Assembly (NCBI RefSeq): GCF_000417875.1
Contig: NW_006920880.1
Span: 786,770 to 846,226, forward strand
Source of the DNA: Pseudozyma flocculosa PF-1
Taxonomy: Eukaryota > Basidiomycota > Ustilaginomycetes > Ustilaginales > Ustilaginaceae
Reading direction: 5' to 3'
DNA: 59,457 nucleotides
Shown: piece after piece, positions 21,329 to 30,975 of the stretch
Numbering within the stretch: position 1 is the first letter of the stretch
How the letters are laid out: each line of letters begins with the position of its first letter
Program-made: the position numbers and the translations under genes
Notes under the pieces: model-generated
The model's database searches: none
Told to the model about the DNA's origin: nothing
The model's input: the letters and a program-made list of their open reading frames with translations, nothing else

Positions 21329-22298
21329 AGCCTTCGCCTTGCCAAGGAGTGAAGGATGGACGAAGAGTGGAACAGCGGACGCCCTTTGCGAGGGCTCCGG
21401 AGCGTCCTGATCTGCCTCGAGTCGAAAGAGGATGCCACGGCTGGCCGAGACGAGAGCGGCGGTAGCATAGCGTAGCGACCATCCTCGCATTTCCTCGCCT
21501 TTTCCAGTCTCTTACGATTTCAATACACGACTGCACAACACGAATCGGCATCTCTTCTTTTCCGTAAGGTCTTCGCGTGCGCGTTAGAATGGCATCGGTC
21601 CGAGCCTGCCTTGCTGAAGCACAGAGAGCGAGCGAGCGAGCCTGCGCGACCTCTGCCAGCCTATCTCTGCTGATTGCAGTCGATACGACGCGGAACGAGG
21701 TGCTCGAGAGCAGAATTGCAAGGTTCATGGTCGAGGCTGTTCCAGTTACGCGTGCGCGCCATGGCATGCTCTTGTCGTTGTCTTCGAACGATAAAAGGGG
21801 ACGAAATGTCGGTACCTGCAGTCCTGGGCGCAGAGCGAAGCGACGGCAAATGGCCTTCTTCTGCCCCTAGCCTATTCTTCTGGTGCATGAGCCCCTGTTC
21901 GGCTGTTGTGAGGAGCCCGACCGCATCATGGACAAAGACCAGGCAGGGAAGGTCGAGAACAGCTACATACATAGCCCACGCCACGGAGCAACCGCGAAGG
22001 CACGGGAGATTGCCGAGAGATGATCGCCGAGCGGCCTCGCCGGGTGGCAGCATCAGCACGCCTATACGACGACGGCGACGTACACCTCTCGAGAAGCGCG
22101 TCGGACAGATGCTGGGCTCACGGCGACCGGCGACGAGCGAGGTCCCAACGGGGTCGAACGGGTCGGTGCCACCTCGGTCTGCTCTACCTCGCCTGGTCCT
22201 CTTTGCCACCAGATTGCCGTGCCGCGCTTGCCCGCCAACGACGGCGAACAAAGCGTTGCACCCCCTGCAGGGCCTTGTGCCAATTTGTGTGGGGTACA

Positions 22299-22308
22299 TA
22301 CATATGTA
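22299..22308. repeat. palindrome TACATATGTA, copy 1
   Basis: Perfect 10-bp palindrome, inside the 12-bp palindrome ATACATATGTAT (22298-22309). About 840 bp upstream of the GH31 start codon. Possibly an operator-like dimer site; function unproven. Confidence 0.6.
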
Positions 22309-22422
22309 TACATGTGGGTCGAGAAGAAACGGGCATCGTCCCCTCGACTCCGGCAGTCAAAAGGCGAAGAGGGAGCAGGTCAACTGTACGTCCAGCGGCG
22401 GCACAGCGGCTCCGTATCCAGG

Positions 22423-22432
22423 TACATATGTA
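22423..22432. repeat. palindrome TACATATGTA, copy 2
   Basis: Identical 10-bp palindrome 124 bp downstream of copy 1, in the same upstream region. Confidence 0.6.
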
Positions 22433-23146
22433 GGCCGACCTGGATGGCCGATAGCGTGAGTGTACATACAGTAGGACCGCAGCGACCAGCCCGGCCCGGC
22501 TCGGATGGCTGAGTGTGGGGCAAACAATGACGCGGTATCGGCACCGCGACCGGCGTCTCTTTGTGCGTGCGTTTGGGAGTGTGCGACGCCGCACTCCCGA
22601 AGGCTCTATTGTTGACGGCACCTCAACGCGTGACCTCGCTGCCGCAGTCCTCGCCATGTATGTGGGTGGCGGCGGTGGTGGTGGCCGCGGTTCAGGACAA
22701 CTGAAGAAGCGTGGCGTGCCCTTTTGCGGCTTCAGCCGTGCTGCTCGCAGAGACAAGCGTGTGGGGTCGTCACGGCCGCCTCCAGACGGCCCGACCGTTC
22801 GTCGAGCTACCGAGCTGGCAACTTGGCCCCGTCCCCTCTCCCCCACGACCACGATTGTCTAGTTGCCGGCACCCACTTGCATCGCGTGCAGACTCTGTCG
22901 CCTGCTCTGCTCGGGCAGTCAGAGGATCATAGCGGGTCACGGCTGGGCCGCGCCGGAGGCAGGTCCATGCTCCAGCGGCGACGACGGATGCGCTCCTTAT
23001 AGGAGCGCTCTTGCTCGCAATTTAGGTCCCCCCTTTCCCACTTCCCATCCCAACACATCCTCAAGCTGCCAGGACATCCCTCCTTCCAGACGTCTTCTCA
23101 ACGCGCAGCCCGACTTCCTCTCGCCCGATCGCCTTCTGACTGTACG

Positions 23147-25183
23147 ATGCTCTTCGAACAAGACGGAAAGCTCGTCTACCGCTACGGCGGCGAGACGGTC
23201 GTCGTCGAGGCGTGGCACGACAATGCGCTCCGCGTGCGCTCCACCATGTACCCCAAGCTGCCGGACGAGGACTGGGCGCTGAGCCAGCCGCGTCCCGCGC
23301 ATGCCGCCGCGCCCGTCGTCCGCGTCGACGGCGCCGCGGGCAGCAAGGCCGGCGGTACGATCACCAACGGCAAGATCAAGGCCACCGTCTCGGCGAGCGG
23401 AAAGCTCATCGTCACCGACGCGCGCACAGGCAAGGTGCTGCTGGAGGAGTACCAGCGTCGGCGCGACGACCCGACGGACCCCAAGGCCAGCGCCATCCTG
23501 GTCGACGCGCGCGAGTTTGCGCCCATCGCCGGCGGCGACTTTGCCGTGACGGCGCGCTTCGAGTCGCAGGACGTCGATGAGCGCATCTACGGCATGGGCC
23601 AGTACCAGCAGCCCAACCTGGACCTCAAGGGGTGCGACCTCGAGCTGGCGCAGCGCAACTCGCAGGCCAGCGTGCCCTTTGCCCTCTCGAGCCGCGGCTA
23701 CGGCTTCCTCTGGAACAGCCCCTCGGTCGGGCGCGCCGTCTTTGGGCGCAACGTCATGTCGTTCGAGTCGCGCAGCTCGCGCGCCCTCGACTACTGGGTC
23801 GTCGCCGGAGACTCGCCGCGCGACATCGCACAGGCCTACGCCGCCGCCACGGGCACCGTCCCCATGATGCCCGAGTACGGACTCGGCTTCTGGCAGTGCA
23901 AGCTGCGCTACCAGACGCAGCAAGAGCTGCTGGAGGTGGCGCGCAAGCACCGCGGCCTCGGGCTGCCCATGGACGTTATCGTCGTCGACTTTTTCCACTG
24001 GCCGACGCAGGGCGACTGGCGGTTCGACCCGACCTACTTCCCGGACCCCAAGGCCATGGTCGACGAGCTGCGGGAGATGGGCGTCGAGCTCATGGTGAGC
24101 ATCTGGCCCACGATCGACGTGCGCTCCGAGAGCTACGCCGAGATGCGCGAGCGCGGCCTGCTGGTGCGCGCCGAGCGCGGCATCGCGACGCAGCTCGACT
24201 TTTGCGGCCAGACGCAGATGGCCGATTTCACGTCGCCCGAGGCGCGGCGGTACGTGTGGGCCAAGTGCAAGCGCAACTACGCCGACCTGGGCGTCAAGGT
24301 CTTCTGGCTCGACGAGGCCGAGCCCGAGTACGCCGTCTACTCGTTTGACAACTACCGCTACCACGACGGCCCGCTGCTGGCCGTGGGCAACCGGTACCCG
24401 GTGTGCTACTCGCAGGCGTTTTACGAGGGCCAGCAGGCCGAGGGGCAGCGCGACGTCGTCAACCTGGTGCGGTGCGCCTGGGCGGGCTCGCAGCGGTACG
24501 GCTCGCTGGTCTGGAGTGGAGACATTGCCTCCTCGTGGGGCAGCTTCCGCAACCAGCTGGCGGCGGGGCTCAACATGGGCATGGCGGGCATCCCGTGGTG
24601 GACGACCGACGCCGGTGGCTTCCACGGCGGCGATCCCAACGACGAGGGGTTCCGGGAGCTGCTGGTGCGCTGGTTCCAGTGGGCGGCCTTCTGCCCCGTG
24701 ATGCGGCTGCACGGCGACCGGGAGCCAAAGCAGCCGCAGTACGGCACGACGGGCGGCGCCGAGTGCCTCAGCGGCGCGCCCAACGAGGTGTGGAGCTACG
24801 GCGAGGCCAACTTTGTCATCCTCAAAAAGTACCTCTTGATCCGCGAGGCGCTGCGCGACTATACGCGCGAGCTCATGAGGCAGGCGCACGAGAGGGGCTG
24901 GCCGGTGATGCGCACCTGCTTCTTTGAGTTCCCGGACGACGCCGAGGCGTGGAAGGTCGAGGACGCGTACATGTACGGCCACCGCTTCCTCGTCGCGCCC
25001 ATCCTCGAGGCGGGACAGACCAAGCGTCGCGTCTACCTCCCGGCGGGCGCCAGGTGGAAGCGCTTCCGAGGCGGTGCGGCCCAGAGCGAGGCCGAGGATG
25101 GCGGCGAGGCCTGGCACGGAGGAGAGACGGTCGAGGTCGACGCGCCCATCGACGACATGCCCGTGTTTGAGCGGCTGCCGTAG
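23147..25183 (+). CDS. GH31 alpha-xylosidase, intracellular
   Basis: Removes non-reducing-end alpha-xylose, for example from xyloglucan oligosaccharides or isoprimeverose. Single exon, 678 residues, with no signal peptide (MLFEQDGKLVYRYGG), so probably cytosolic. The N-terminal beta-sandwich is followed by the GH31 barrel: RIYGMGQYQQPNLDLKG, GYGFLWNSPSVGR, GLGFWQCKLRYQTQQELLEV and VIVVDFFHWPTQGDWRFDP. The nucleophile Asp389 lies in VFWLDEAEPEY and the likely acid/base Asp459 in WSGDIASSW, with CPVMRLHGDR behind. The substrate-loop sequences (FHWPTQGDW, LDEAEPE) are typical of the alpha-xylosidase rather than the alpha-glucosidase branch. Its length matches bacterial and fungal intracellular alpha-xylosidases. 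It lies between the secreted GH39-like gene and a Zn2Cys6 regulator. Confidence 0.93.
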   Translation: MLFEQDGKLVYRYGGETVVVEAWHDNALRVRSTMYPKLPDEDWALSQPRPAHAAAPVVRVDGAAGSKAGGTITNGKIKATVSASGKLIVTDARTGKVLLEEYQRRRDDPTDPKASAILVDAREFAPIAGGDFAVTARFESQDVDERIYGMGQYQQPNLDLKGCDLELAQRNSQASVPFALSSRGYGFLWNSPSVGRAVFGRNVMSFESRSSRALDYWVVAGDSPRDIAQAYAAATGTVPMMPEYGLGFWQCKLRYQTQQELLEVARKHRGLGLPMDVIVVDFFHWPTQGDWRFDPTYFPDPKAMVDELREMGVELMVSIWPTIDVRSESYAEMRERGLLVRAERGIATQLDFCGQTQMADFTSPEARRYVWAKCKRNYADLGVKVFWLDEAEPEYAVYSFDNYRYHDGPLLAVGNRYPVCYSQAFYEGQQAEGQRDVVNLVRCAWAGSQRYGSLVWSGDIASSWGSFRNQLAAGLNMGMAGIPWWTTDAGGFHGGDPNDEGFRELLVRWFQWAAFCPVMRLHGDREPKQPQYGTTGGAECLSGAPNEVWSYGEANFVILKKYLLIREALRDYTRELMRQAHERGWPVMRTCFFEFPDDAEAWKVEDAYMYGHRFLVAPILEAGQTKRRVYLPAGARWKRFRGGAAQSEAEDGGEAWHGGETVEVDAPIDDMPVFERLP

Positions 25184-25879
25184 ACTAGGTCGGGGGAGCC
25201 GGTAGCCGTAGTCTGGCCCTGTAGTGCAACGACCTCTTGATGACGATGGTGGGGGTGATGGTCCTGATGGCAGACGGCAGGCGGCAGTCGAGCGACGGCA
25301 GAGAGCTGGTGGCTGTGCATCGCGGTTCGGGCCGTGGTCCGAGAGACACGCCACCAGCAGCAGCTAGCCTGGCCAGTCAAGCCTCGGAGGGTTGCCAGAC
25401 CCTTGGCTCGCACTCAACACACTCTGGCCCTCAGTCTGGCTGGCCTCACTGGCCTCGGCCTGGCCTGCCAGTTTTTGCGCGCGCGGGCCATGGGTCGGGT
25501 CGCCCCGCTTGGCTCAAATTCATCACTGACCTCGCTCTCCGCTCTCTCCGCTCTCCCCGCCCCGCTTGTGACAGCCATGGCGTGGCTCGCCTCCTCCATC
25601 TTGCACCTACCTAACTACTCTGCGTACTGCAGCCAGGCCTGCTCTCGCCGCCATCACCACATTCAGCGCCACCACTACTCCTACTCAATGCTCCATCGCC
25701 TCGCCTCGCCTCGCCCGGCCCCGCCGCTTTGACTGTGCCTCGCCAACCCGCGCCCCTTCAGGGATGACGGCCGCCCCGCCCGCCCAAACCTGCGCCCTGG
25801 TGGACGTTCCACGGCACTCGCCCGCTCGTCACCCACCGCATCCTCGCAATCGCTGAGCCCGCCCGCCCGCCGCCCGCAC
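25184..25879. other. intergenic, promoter of Zn2Cys6 regulator
   Basis: About 700 bp without a gene. Pyrimidine-rich stretches and CCTCGCC repeats precede the ATG at 25880. Confidence 0.5.
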
Positions 25880-28387
25880 ATGGCTCCCAAGCTCACCCGC
25901 ATCTCAAAGGCCTGCCGCGCTTGCTCCACCAAGCGCAAACGCTGCGATGGCCTCTCGCCAGCGTGCACCCCCTGCACCCTCGCAAACGTCCACTGCGAGT
26001 ACGTAGACACCGGAAGGCGTCGGGGAAGGCCACCAAACAAGCGCGACCGCGACCGCCATGGCGATCTCCCGCCCCAAGCCCAAGCTTTGGGCCCCTCGCG
26101 CTCCACGGCCGACCTTGTTGCTGGCGTGCACCGCGGCCGATGCTGGAACCCCGCGGCGTCGGACTCGGCGCCTGTCCAGCCTAGCCCTCGCACGCCGTCG
26201 AGCTTCCCAAGGCCTACGCACCTGGACCCCGCTGCTGCCGCCGCGCCGCACCTCGAGCGCAGCCTCAGCGTCTTCGCAACCGGCCAAGCCACGCCCGCGC
26301 CGCGCAACCTGCCCTCGCACATCGATGCCTGGCACGACGACCACCGCCTCCGACTGCCTCCCCTCACGGCCCACAGCGGCATCGGCTTCCCAGATGCATA
26401 TGCATTCGGCCGCACCTTCCCCTCCCGGTCGGACCGGCTGCGGCGGGCGCAGGCCATCGACCACGACGCCACCGACCCGCACGACGCCCCCGACCGGCAG
26501 GCACCCACCGCACACAACTTCCACCGCTTCGGCACCGACCTCGAGCGCCTGCCATCGACCGTCGTCCGCTTCCTCTTTGACGTCTACTGGCGCCACTCGC
26601 ACGGACACTGGCCCTTGCTCTACAAGCCCGACGTGGTGCGCATCCCCGACGCCCGCCTTTCGACCGAGATCCGCGAGCCCCTCTTCAGCGCCATCATCTG
26701 CACCTCGGCCTCGATCGCCGCAGACTCGCCCGCCGCCCACCGCTACGTCGAGGCCATCGCCGACGCCGCCGTACAGCGTACCATGCAGGCGCTCAGCAGA
26801 CCCAGCCTCGACGTCTTTCAGGCGCTCCTGCTCCACGTCGTCCGCGTCTTTGGCACCGGCGACGCCCGCCAGGCTTCGCTGCTCCTCGGATACGCCATCC
26901 AGCTCTGCACCAACCTCGGCCTGCACCGCCCGCGCCAGAGCACCGTTGCGCGGATGAGCGTCGGCGAGTACCAGGCGCAGCTGCGCTCGCTCTGGTCGTG
27001 CTACTGCCTCGACAAGGTCATCTCGGTCGAGATGCGCCGGCCGCCCTCGTTCCGCTTCGACACCATCGCCGCCGAGCTCACGTCCGAGTGCGAGCCGGAC
27101 GAGTTTGAGGTCGTCTACGAGGCCTCGCCCGTCGTCGAGGGCGGCGATCCGGCAAAGGTGCTTGGCCGCCTGCATGCCCTCTCGCTGCTCAACCTCACCA
27201 CCCGCATCCTCCACATGCTCGAAAAGGCGCTGCTAAAGTGGGACCATGGCGTCGTCGACGACCACGACGACGAGGTGCTCCTGCTCCAGCGGCAGCAGTC
27301 GCACCTGCCGCTCACCTGGGAGCAGAGCCTCGACATTGACCGAGAGCTCCAGGAGCTCGTCCACCGCTGGCCCCAGCACCTCCGCATCGGCCCCAACAGC
27401 TCGGCCGCCGTGCCCAACGTGTCCTGCCTTCTCATCGAGGTCTACATTGCCAAGATCCTCAACTTTCGGCCCTTTGTGCTGTGGAACGAAGACCTCGCCG
27501 CGGCGTCGGCATCGTCGTCGTCGTCGGCAGCCGCAGCGATGGCGACTTCGTCCGTGGCCCCGGATGGCGATGGGCCACCCGGCACGGCGGCGGCGGCAGT
27601 AGCGACAACGTCGAACCAACACGCGTCGACGGCCGCCTCGATCTGTCTCGCCTCGGCGCTGTCGGTCGTCCAGCTGTTTGGTGGCATCTCGCGCTCTGGC
27701 CTGCGCTTCATCGCGAGCAACAACATCTACTCGATCTTCACCGCCGCGTCCATCCTGATCCCCTACACTGCGGCCGACTCGGCCTCGCTCTCGCGCCAGT
27801 GCCGAGCCGCCGTGTGGAGTTGCCTCTGCTGGCTCGACGAGATCTCGGCCACTTCGCGGCTGGCCAAGAGGCGCAGGGACTCGCTCGAGACGGCAGCCAG
27901 GCGCCTCGGGTGGGTGCCCAGCCCGCCGTCGGGCGAAGACGCGGAGGCGAATGGAGCAGGTCCGCCGCAGCAGCACCCGCAACAGCGGTATCCGGCCCAG
28001 CAGCAACCGCCGCAGCAAGGACGTGCCACTACTGCGACCGAGTGCGATGGCAACCCCGGCAGGGACACGCAGGGCCTGTCGGCGGCGCCGGCACGGCTGC
28101 AGGAGGGGCTCGATCCGGCAGGCGGCCTGGCGGAACCGCACATGGCTCCTACCGAGGGACCACCGGCGATGGCGTCAGCGACGCTGCCAGCAGTCATGGA
28201 CCAGACCGACACGACGGCGGATCTGGACGATCCGAGCCTGTGGATGGCCGACCTGGCCGAACAGTGGTGCATGCTGGGCAGCGAGCCGCCGCCGCTGCCG
28301 CCGCTGGCCTCGTCCGACGACCTCTACCTCGATCCGAGCGTGCAGGCGCTCATCAGGCAGTCGATCTTTGGCGACGGAGCCAGTTGA
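25880..28387 (+). CDS. Zn2Cys6 transcription factor with fungal-specific regulatory domain
   Basis: Nuclear DNA-binding regulator, 835 residues in a single exon. The zinc cluster uses Cys12, 15, 22, 29, 32 and 39 (ACRACSTKRKRCDGLSPACT), the compact x6 spacing of the XlnR/AmyR/Gal4 class. It is followed by a basic segment GRRRGRPPNKRDRDRH. The middle homology domain (about 220-420) includes VRFLFDVYWRHSHGHWPLLY, LLLGYAIQLCTNLGLHR and RSLWSCYCLDKVISVEMRRP. The C-terminal third is low complexity (Ala, Gln, Pro). An acidic, hydrophobic-rich tail (DLDDPSLWMADLAEQW) could be an activation region. It lies directly downstream of the GH31 gene in the same orientation, so it is a candidate local regulator of the sugar genes, by position only. 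Confidence 0.93.
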   Translation: MAPKLTRISKACRACSTKRKRCDGLSPACTPCTLANVHCEYVDTGRRRGRPPNKRDRDRHGDLPPQAQALGPSRSTADLVAGVHRGRCWNPAASDSAPVQPSPRTPSSFPRPTHLDPAAAAAPHLERSLSVFATGQATPAPRNLPSHIDAWHDDHRLRLPPLTAHSGIGFPDAYAFGRTFPSRSDRLRRAQAIDHDATDPHDAPDRQAPTAHNFHRFGTDLERLPSTVVRFLFDVYWRHSHGHWPLLYKPDVVRIPDARLSTEIREPLFSAIICTSASIAADSPAAHRYVEAIADAAVQRTMQALSRPSLDVFQALLLHVVRVFGTGDARQASLLLGYAIQLCTNLGLHRPRQSTVARMSVGEYQAQLRSLWSCYCLDKVISVEMRRPPSFRFDTIAAELTSECEPDEFEVVYEASPVVEGGDPAKVLGRLHALSLLNLTTRILHMLEKALLKWDHGVVDDHDDEVLLLQRQQSHLPLTWEQSLDIDRELQELVHRWPQHLRIGPNSSAAVPNVSCLLIEVYIAKILNFRPFVLWNEDLAAASASSSSSAAAAMATSSVAPDGDGPPGTAAAAVATTSNQHASTAASICLASALSVVQLFGGISRSGLRFIASNNIYSIFTAASILIPYTAADSASLSRQCRAAVWSCLCWLDEISATSRLAKRRRDSLETAARRLGWVPSPPSGEDAEANGAGPPQQHPQQRYPAQQQPPQQGRATTATECDGNPGRDTQGLSAAPARLQEGLDPAGGLAEPHMAPTEGPPAMASATLPAVMDQTDTTADLDDPSLWMADLAEQWCMLGSEPPPLPPLASSDDLYLDPSVQALIRQSIFGDGAS

Positions 28388-28484
28388 AGTCGACAGGCGC
28401 TCTCGGCGCGCCCGGAGCAGAGTGGCAGGAATATCATGACAATGTCCCGAGTTGACCGCCGCAGGCGCTGGCCCGACGCGCGCA

Positions 28485-28575
28485 CTCTATTCTACTCTAC
28501 TCTACTCTACTCTGCTCTACTCTGCTCTACTCTGCTCCACTCTGGTCTACTCTGCTCTACTCTGCTCTACTCTAC
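28485..28575. repeat. TCTAC/TCTGC pentamer microsatellite
   Basis: About eighteen head-to-tail pentamers (TCTAC, TCTGC and variants) in the short spacer between the convergent regulator and the IDO-like gene. The last units run into the IDO-like stop codon at 28572. Confidence 0.95.
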
Positions 28576-30010
28576 ATGGTGACAGTGATGCGGTCGCGCA
28601 GCCTGGCCGTCATCCGGGCGAGCATGACTGCCAGGCCGCGGTCGGCGTCGACGCCAAAGCGGCCGATTGTGGGTTTGCGCTCGGGCAGGTCGACGTCCTC
28701 GTAGTAGATTGCCCTGCGGATGTGGCCGAGGCGCCACGTTTTTAGGATGCGGGCCGTCTCGTCGAGCGACTTTGCGGCGAGGGGGGAGGCGCCTGCGTTG
28801 GCGCGTTGTCGGAGCTGGGCGTCGCGGAGGGCCTCTACGAAGCGGCGCTGGTGGGAGGTGAGGTGGGTGCGCGGGGCGGTGAGGGGGATGCCGAGGAGGG
28901 CGTCGATGCACTGGATCAGGAAGGACTGGGATCCGCTGGCGCCCGGGCAGCCGTCCCAGCTCCAGGCAAAGAAGCCGCCGACGTAGCGCGCCCAGGTGTC
29001 GCGGTTGACGGTGCCTTCGCGCATGTGGCGGTGGCCAAAGGAGAAGGCGGATCGGATGGCGTCGTTGGCCTCGACCATGGCCTCGGAGTCGGTGCCGGCG
29101 TCGAGGTCGGAGGCGAGTCGGATACAGGCGCCAAAGAGGGGCAGCGCGATGCGTTCCATCTGGGCGAAGAGCTTGGACATCCACAGCTCGCTCGAGTAGA
29201 TGCGCGCGTCGCCGAGGTGCTCGACGAGCGAGTAGTGCAGCCGGTCCAGATGGACGTCGTAGTTGTGGTACACCATCGTCGTCAGGCTGCCACCCGTCGA
29301 GAGGATGCCGAGGCGCAGGTTGAGGTACGCCATGGCCGCCGTCAGGGGCGCGGGGAGGTGCGACTGCGTCTCCTGCTGCGCACACGTCAGGACGGGCGTG
29401 GTGCCCCAGCTGGGTTCCGTGTCGGCGCCGCCGCGCGGATCGATCGAGGACGGTGTGAGGGGGAGAGGGTCTCAGCGTGCGTGGCCATGCTCAGAGTCTC
29501 GTGTGTGTTCCGCCCATCGATGGGTGGTAGGATGGGAAGCGGGGGGTGGGGGATGGGGGATGGGGGGACAACGCACCGGTAGTAGTGGCAGAGCCAGGCC
29601 ACGCAGGCCGAGACGGCGCACAGGCGACGCTGGTCGAGGCTTCGTAGCGCGTCGACGATCTCGTCGGTGCCAGCGAGGCCCTGTACCAGCCAGGCGCGGT
29701 TGGCATCGACGTCGCGCTGGCCGAGCGTCGACGGATCGACGACGCCCGTCCTCGGTCCCATTTCGAGGGCGAGGTGGTGCAGCCGCTCGAGAACGGGCGG
29801 CCAGTCGGTGAAGTCCGGGTTCGGCGGCCACTCGCCCCCTCCCTCTTCGAGGAGCGATGTCCATGCCGCCTGTAGCTCTTCTCCTGTCGTAGGTGGCGGT
29901 GGAGGTGGTAGTGACGATGGCGATGGTAGCTTGTCGCTGGCTATGGACGAGGGCGAGGACGAGGAAGAGGGGGCGAGGCTGGGGTACCACCACGAAACGA
30001 GGAACGACAT
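28572..30010 (-). CDS. indoleamine 2,3-dioxygenase-like heme protein
   Basis: Exons 30010-29577 and 29409-28572 (minus) give 423 residues; the intron has a GTGCGT donor and phase 2 on both sides. IDO-type enzymes open the indole ring of tryptophan to N-formylkynurenine in the cytosol. Support: WGTTPVLTC (compare the IDO core before the active site), GASGSQSFLIQCIDALLGI (about 301-319, the IDO GGSxxQSxxxQxxDxxLG signature), SHQRRFVEAL (IDO HRxFLxxL), and RILKTWRLGHIRRAIYY, in which His374 sits where IDO has its proximal heme ligand. The rest is divergent from canonical IDO, so tryptophan may not be the substrate. The N-terminus is Ser/Pro-rich. It is divergent from an FAD amine-oxidase-type gene. 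Confidence 0.72.
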
Positions 30011-30975
30011 GGCTGGCGTGCTGGTCGTCAGAGGGTTGAGGCTGCCGGGACGAGGTAGGGGAGACACCTGCTCGAGCGGTCAAGGGCCTCTGACTGATAT
30101 GGTATTTGAGCAATGCCGCATTGACAGGCGTCGATGCACACACCAAAGAGGGATCGCGCACATCGAGATGGCCTTTGACCCGCTCGCGGCCCTCGTCATC
30201 GTCGTCGTCGGTGCGCAGCCTGGATGCACTTGACCCGACAATGTCGCCACGAGCGTATCCTGCCCAGCGTGGCGTGGCGTGGCGTGGCGTGGCATAGCGA
30301 GCCGGCGAGGTCAGGCGAGGTGGGCGTGGCTGCATCCCTGCCGTATCTCGTTAGGCGCATGCATCTGCCCATGTACATACATACCGCCTGCTGATACCCC
30401 GCACGCCGATAACGAGGCGGGGCGAGGCGCAGGCGCGAGCGCCTCGGATCGGGTAATATCTGTCGTCCTGGCGCAACGCGTGGCGAATTATCCGAATTCA
30501 CCGCTGCGCTGCCCTCTCGTGCCTCCGTGCGATGCCTGAGATCGAAAAATGCCCCGCCAATTAGCCGATTTTCTCTTTTTTACCGGCCTCCTTTGTTGCG
30601 CCGCCGAGGCGGTCCTGGGCGCTCCCCAGCCGTCGGGGGGCTCTTTGACCACCTCGACTCTGGCTCGAGGCTCCCTTCTTCTCCGACACTGAATCTTTTT
30701 GGTCACCATCGCCACCTGCCCATCCACCTGCCGCTTGCCACTTGCGCTCCCAAGTCGCTAGTCTAATTACTTACTGACCCCAGCCCAGCCAGCCCACTTG
30801 ACCGGCAAGCTCGTGCACCAGCGACCCAATCGCAGCTACTTGGATACATAGACGCGTCCCAGCCGCACCCGTCCAAGACCGTCGCTGCGAGTCGCAACCC
30901 GCTCCTGCCTGCCCGAAGCATCTTCTCCCCTTGCCACCGTCTCGTTTTCCTCGATTTCTGCTCGACGACATCAAC
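30011..30975. promoter_or_regulatory. divergent promoter region IDO-like / FAD oxidoreductase
   Basis: Nearly 1 kb with no supported coding frame. It contains a GGCGT pentamer repeat and a TGTACATA word at 30372-30379. Gene starts face outward on both sides, so co-regulation is possible. Confidence 0.45.
30267..30293. repeat. GTGGC pentamer repeat
   Basis: About five copies of GTGGC/GCGTG in tandem. Confidence 0.9.

Larger units (their letters stand above)
21329..23146. other. 1.8 kb upstream of alpha-xylosidase, no gene recognised
   Basis: Between two plus-strand glycosidase genes. No supported coding frame. Somewhat less GC-rich than the genes, and rich in TACATA-type words around 22290-22470. 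Confidence 0.5.

Noticed and set aside
19952..21490. 512-codon antisense frame over the GH39-like gene
   Set aside because: Same artefact of GC-rich third positions; no domain recognised.
22997..25354. 785-codon antisense frame over the GH31 gene
   Set aside because: Opposite-strand shadow of a strongly biased GC3 gene; Arg/Ala/Val/His-rich and matches no family.
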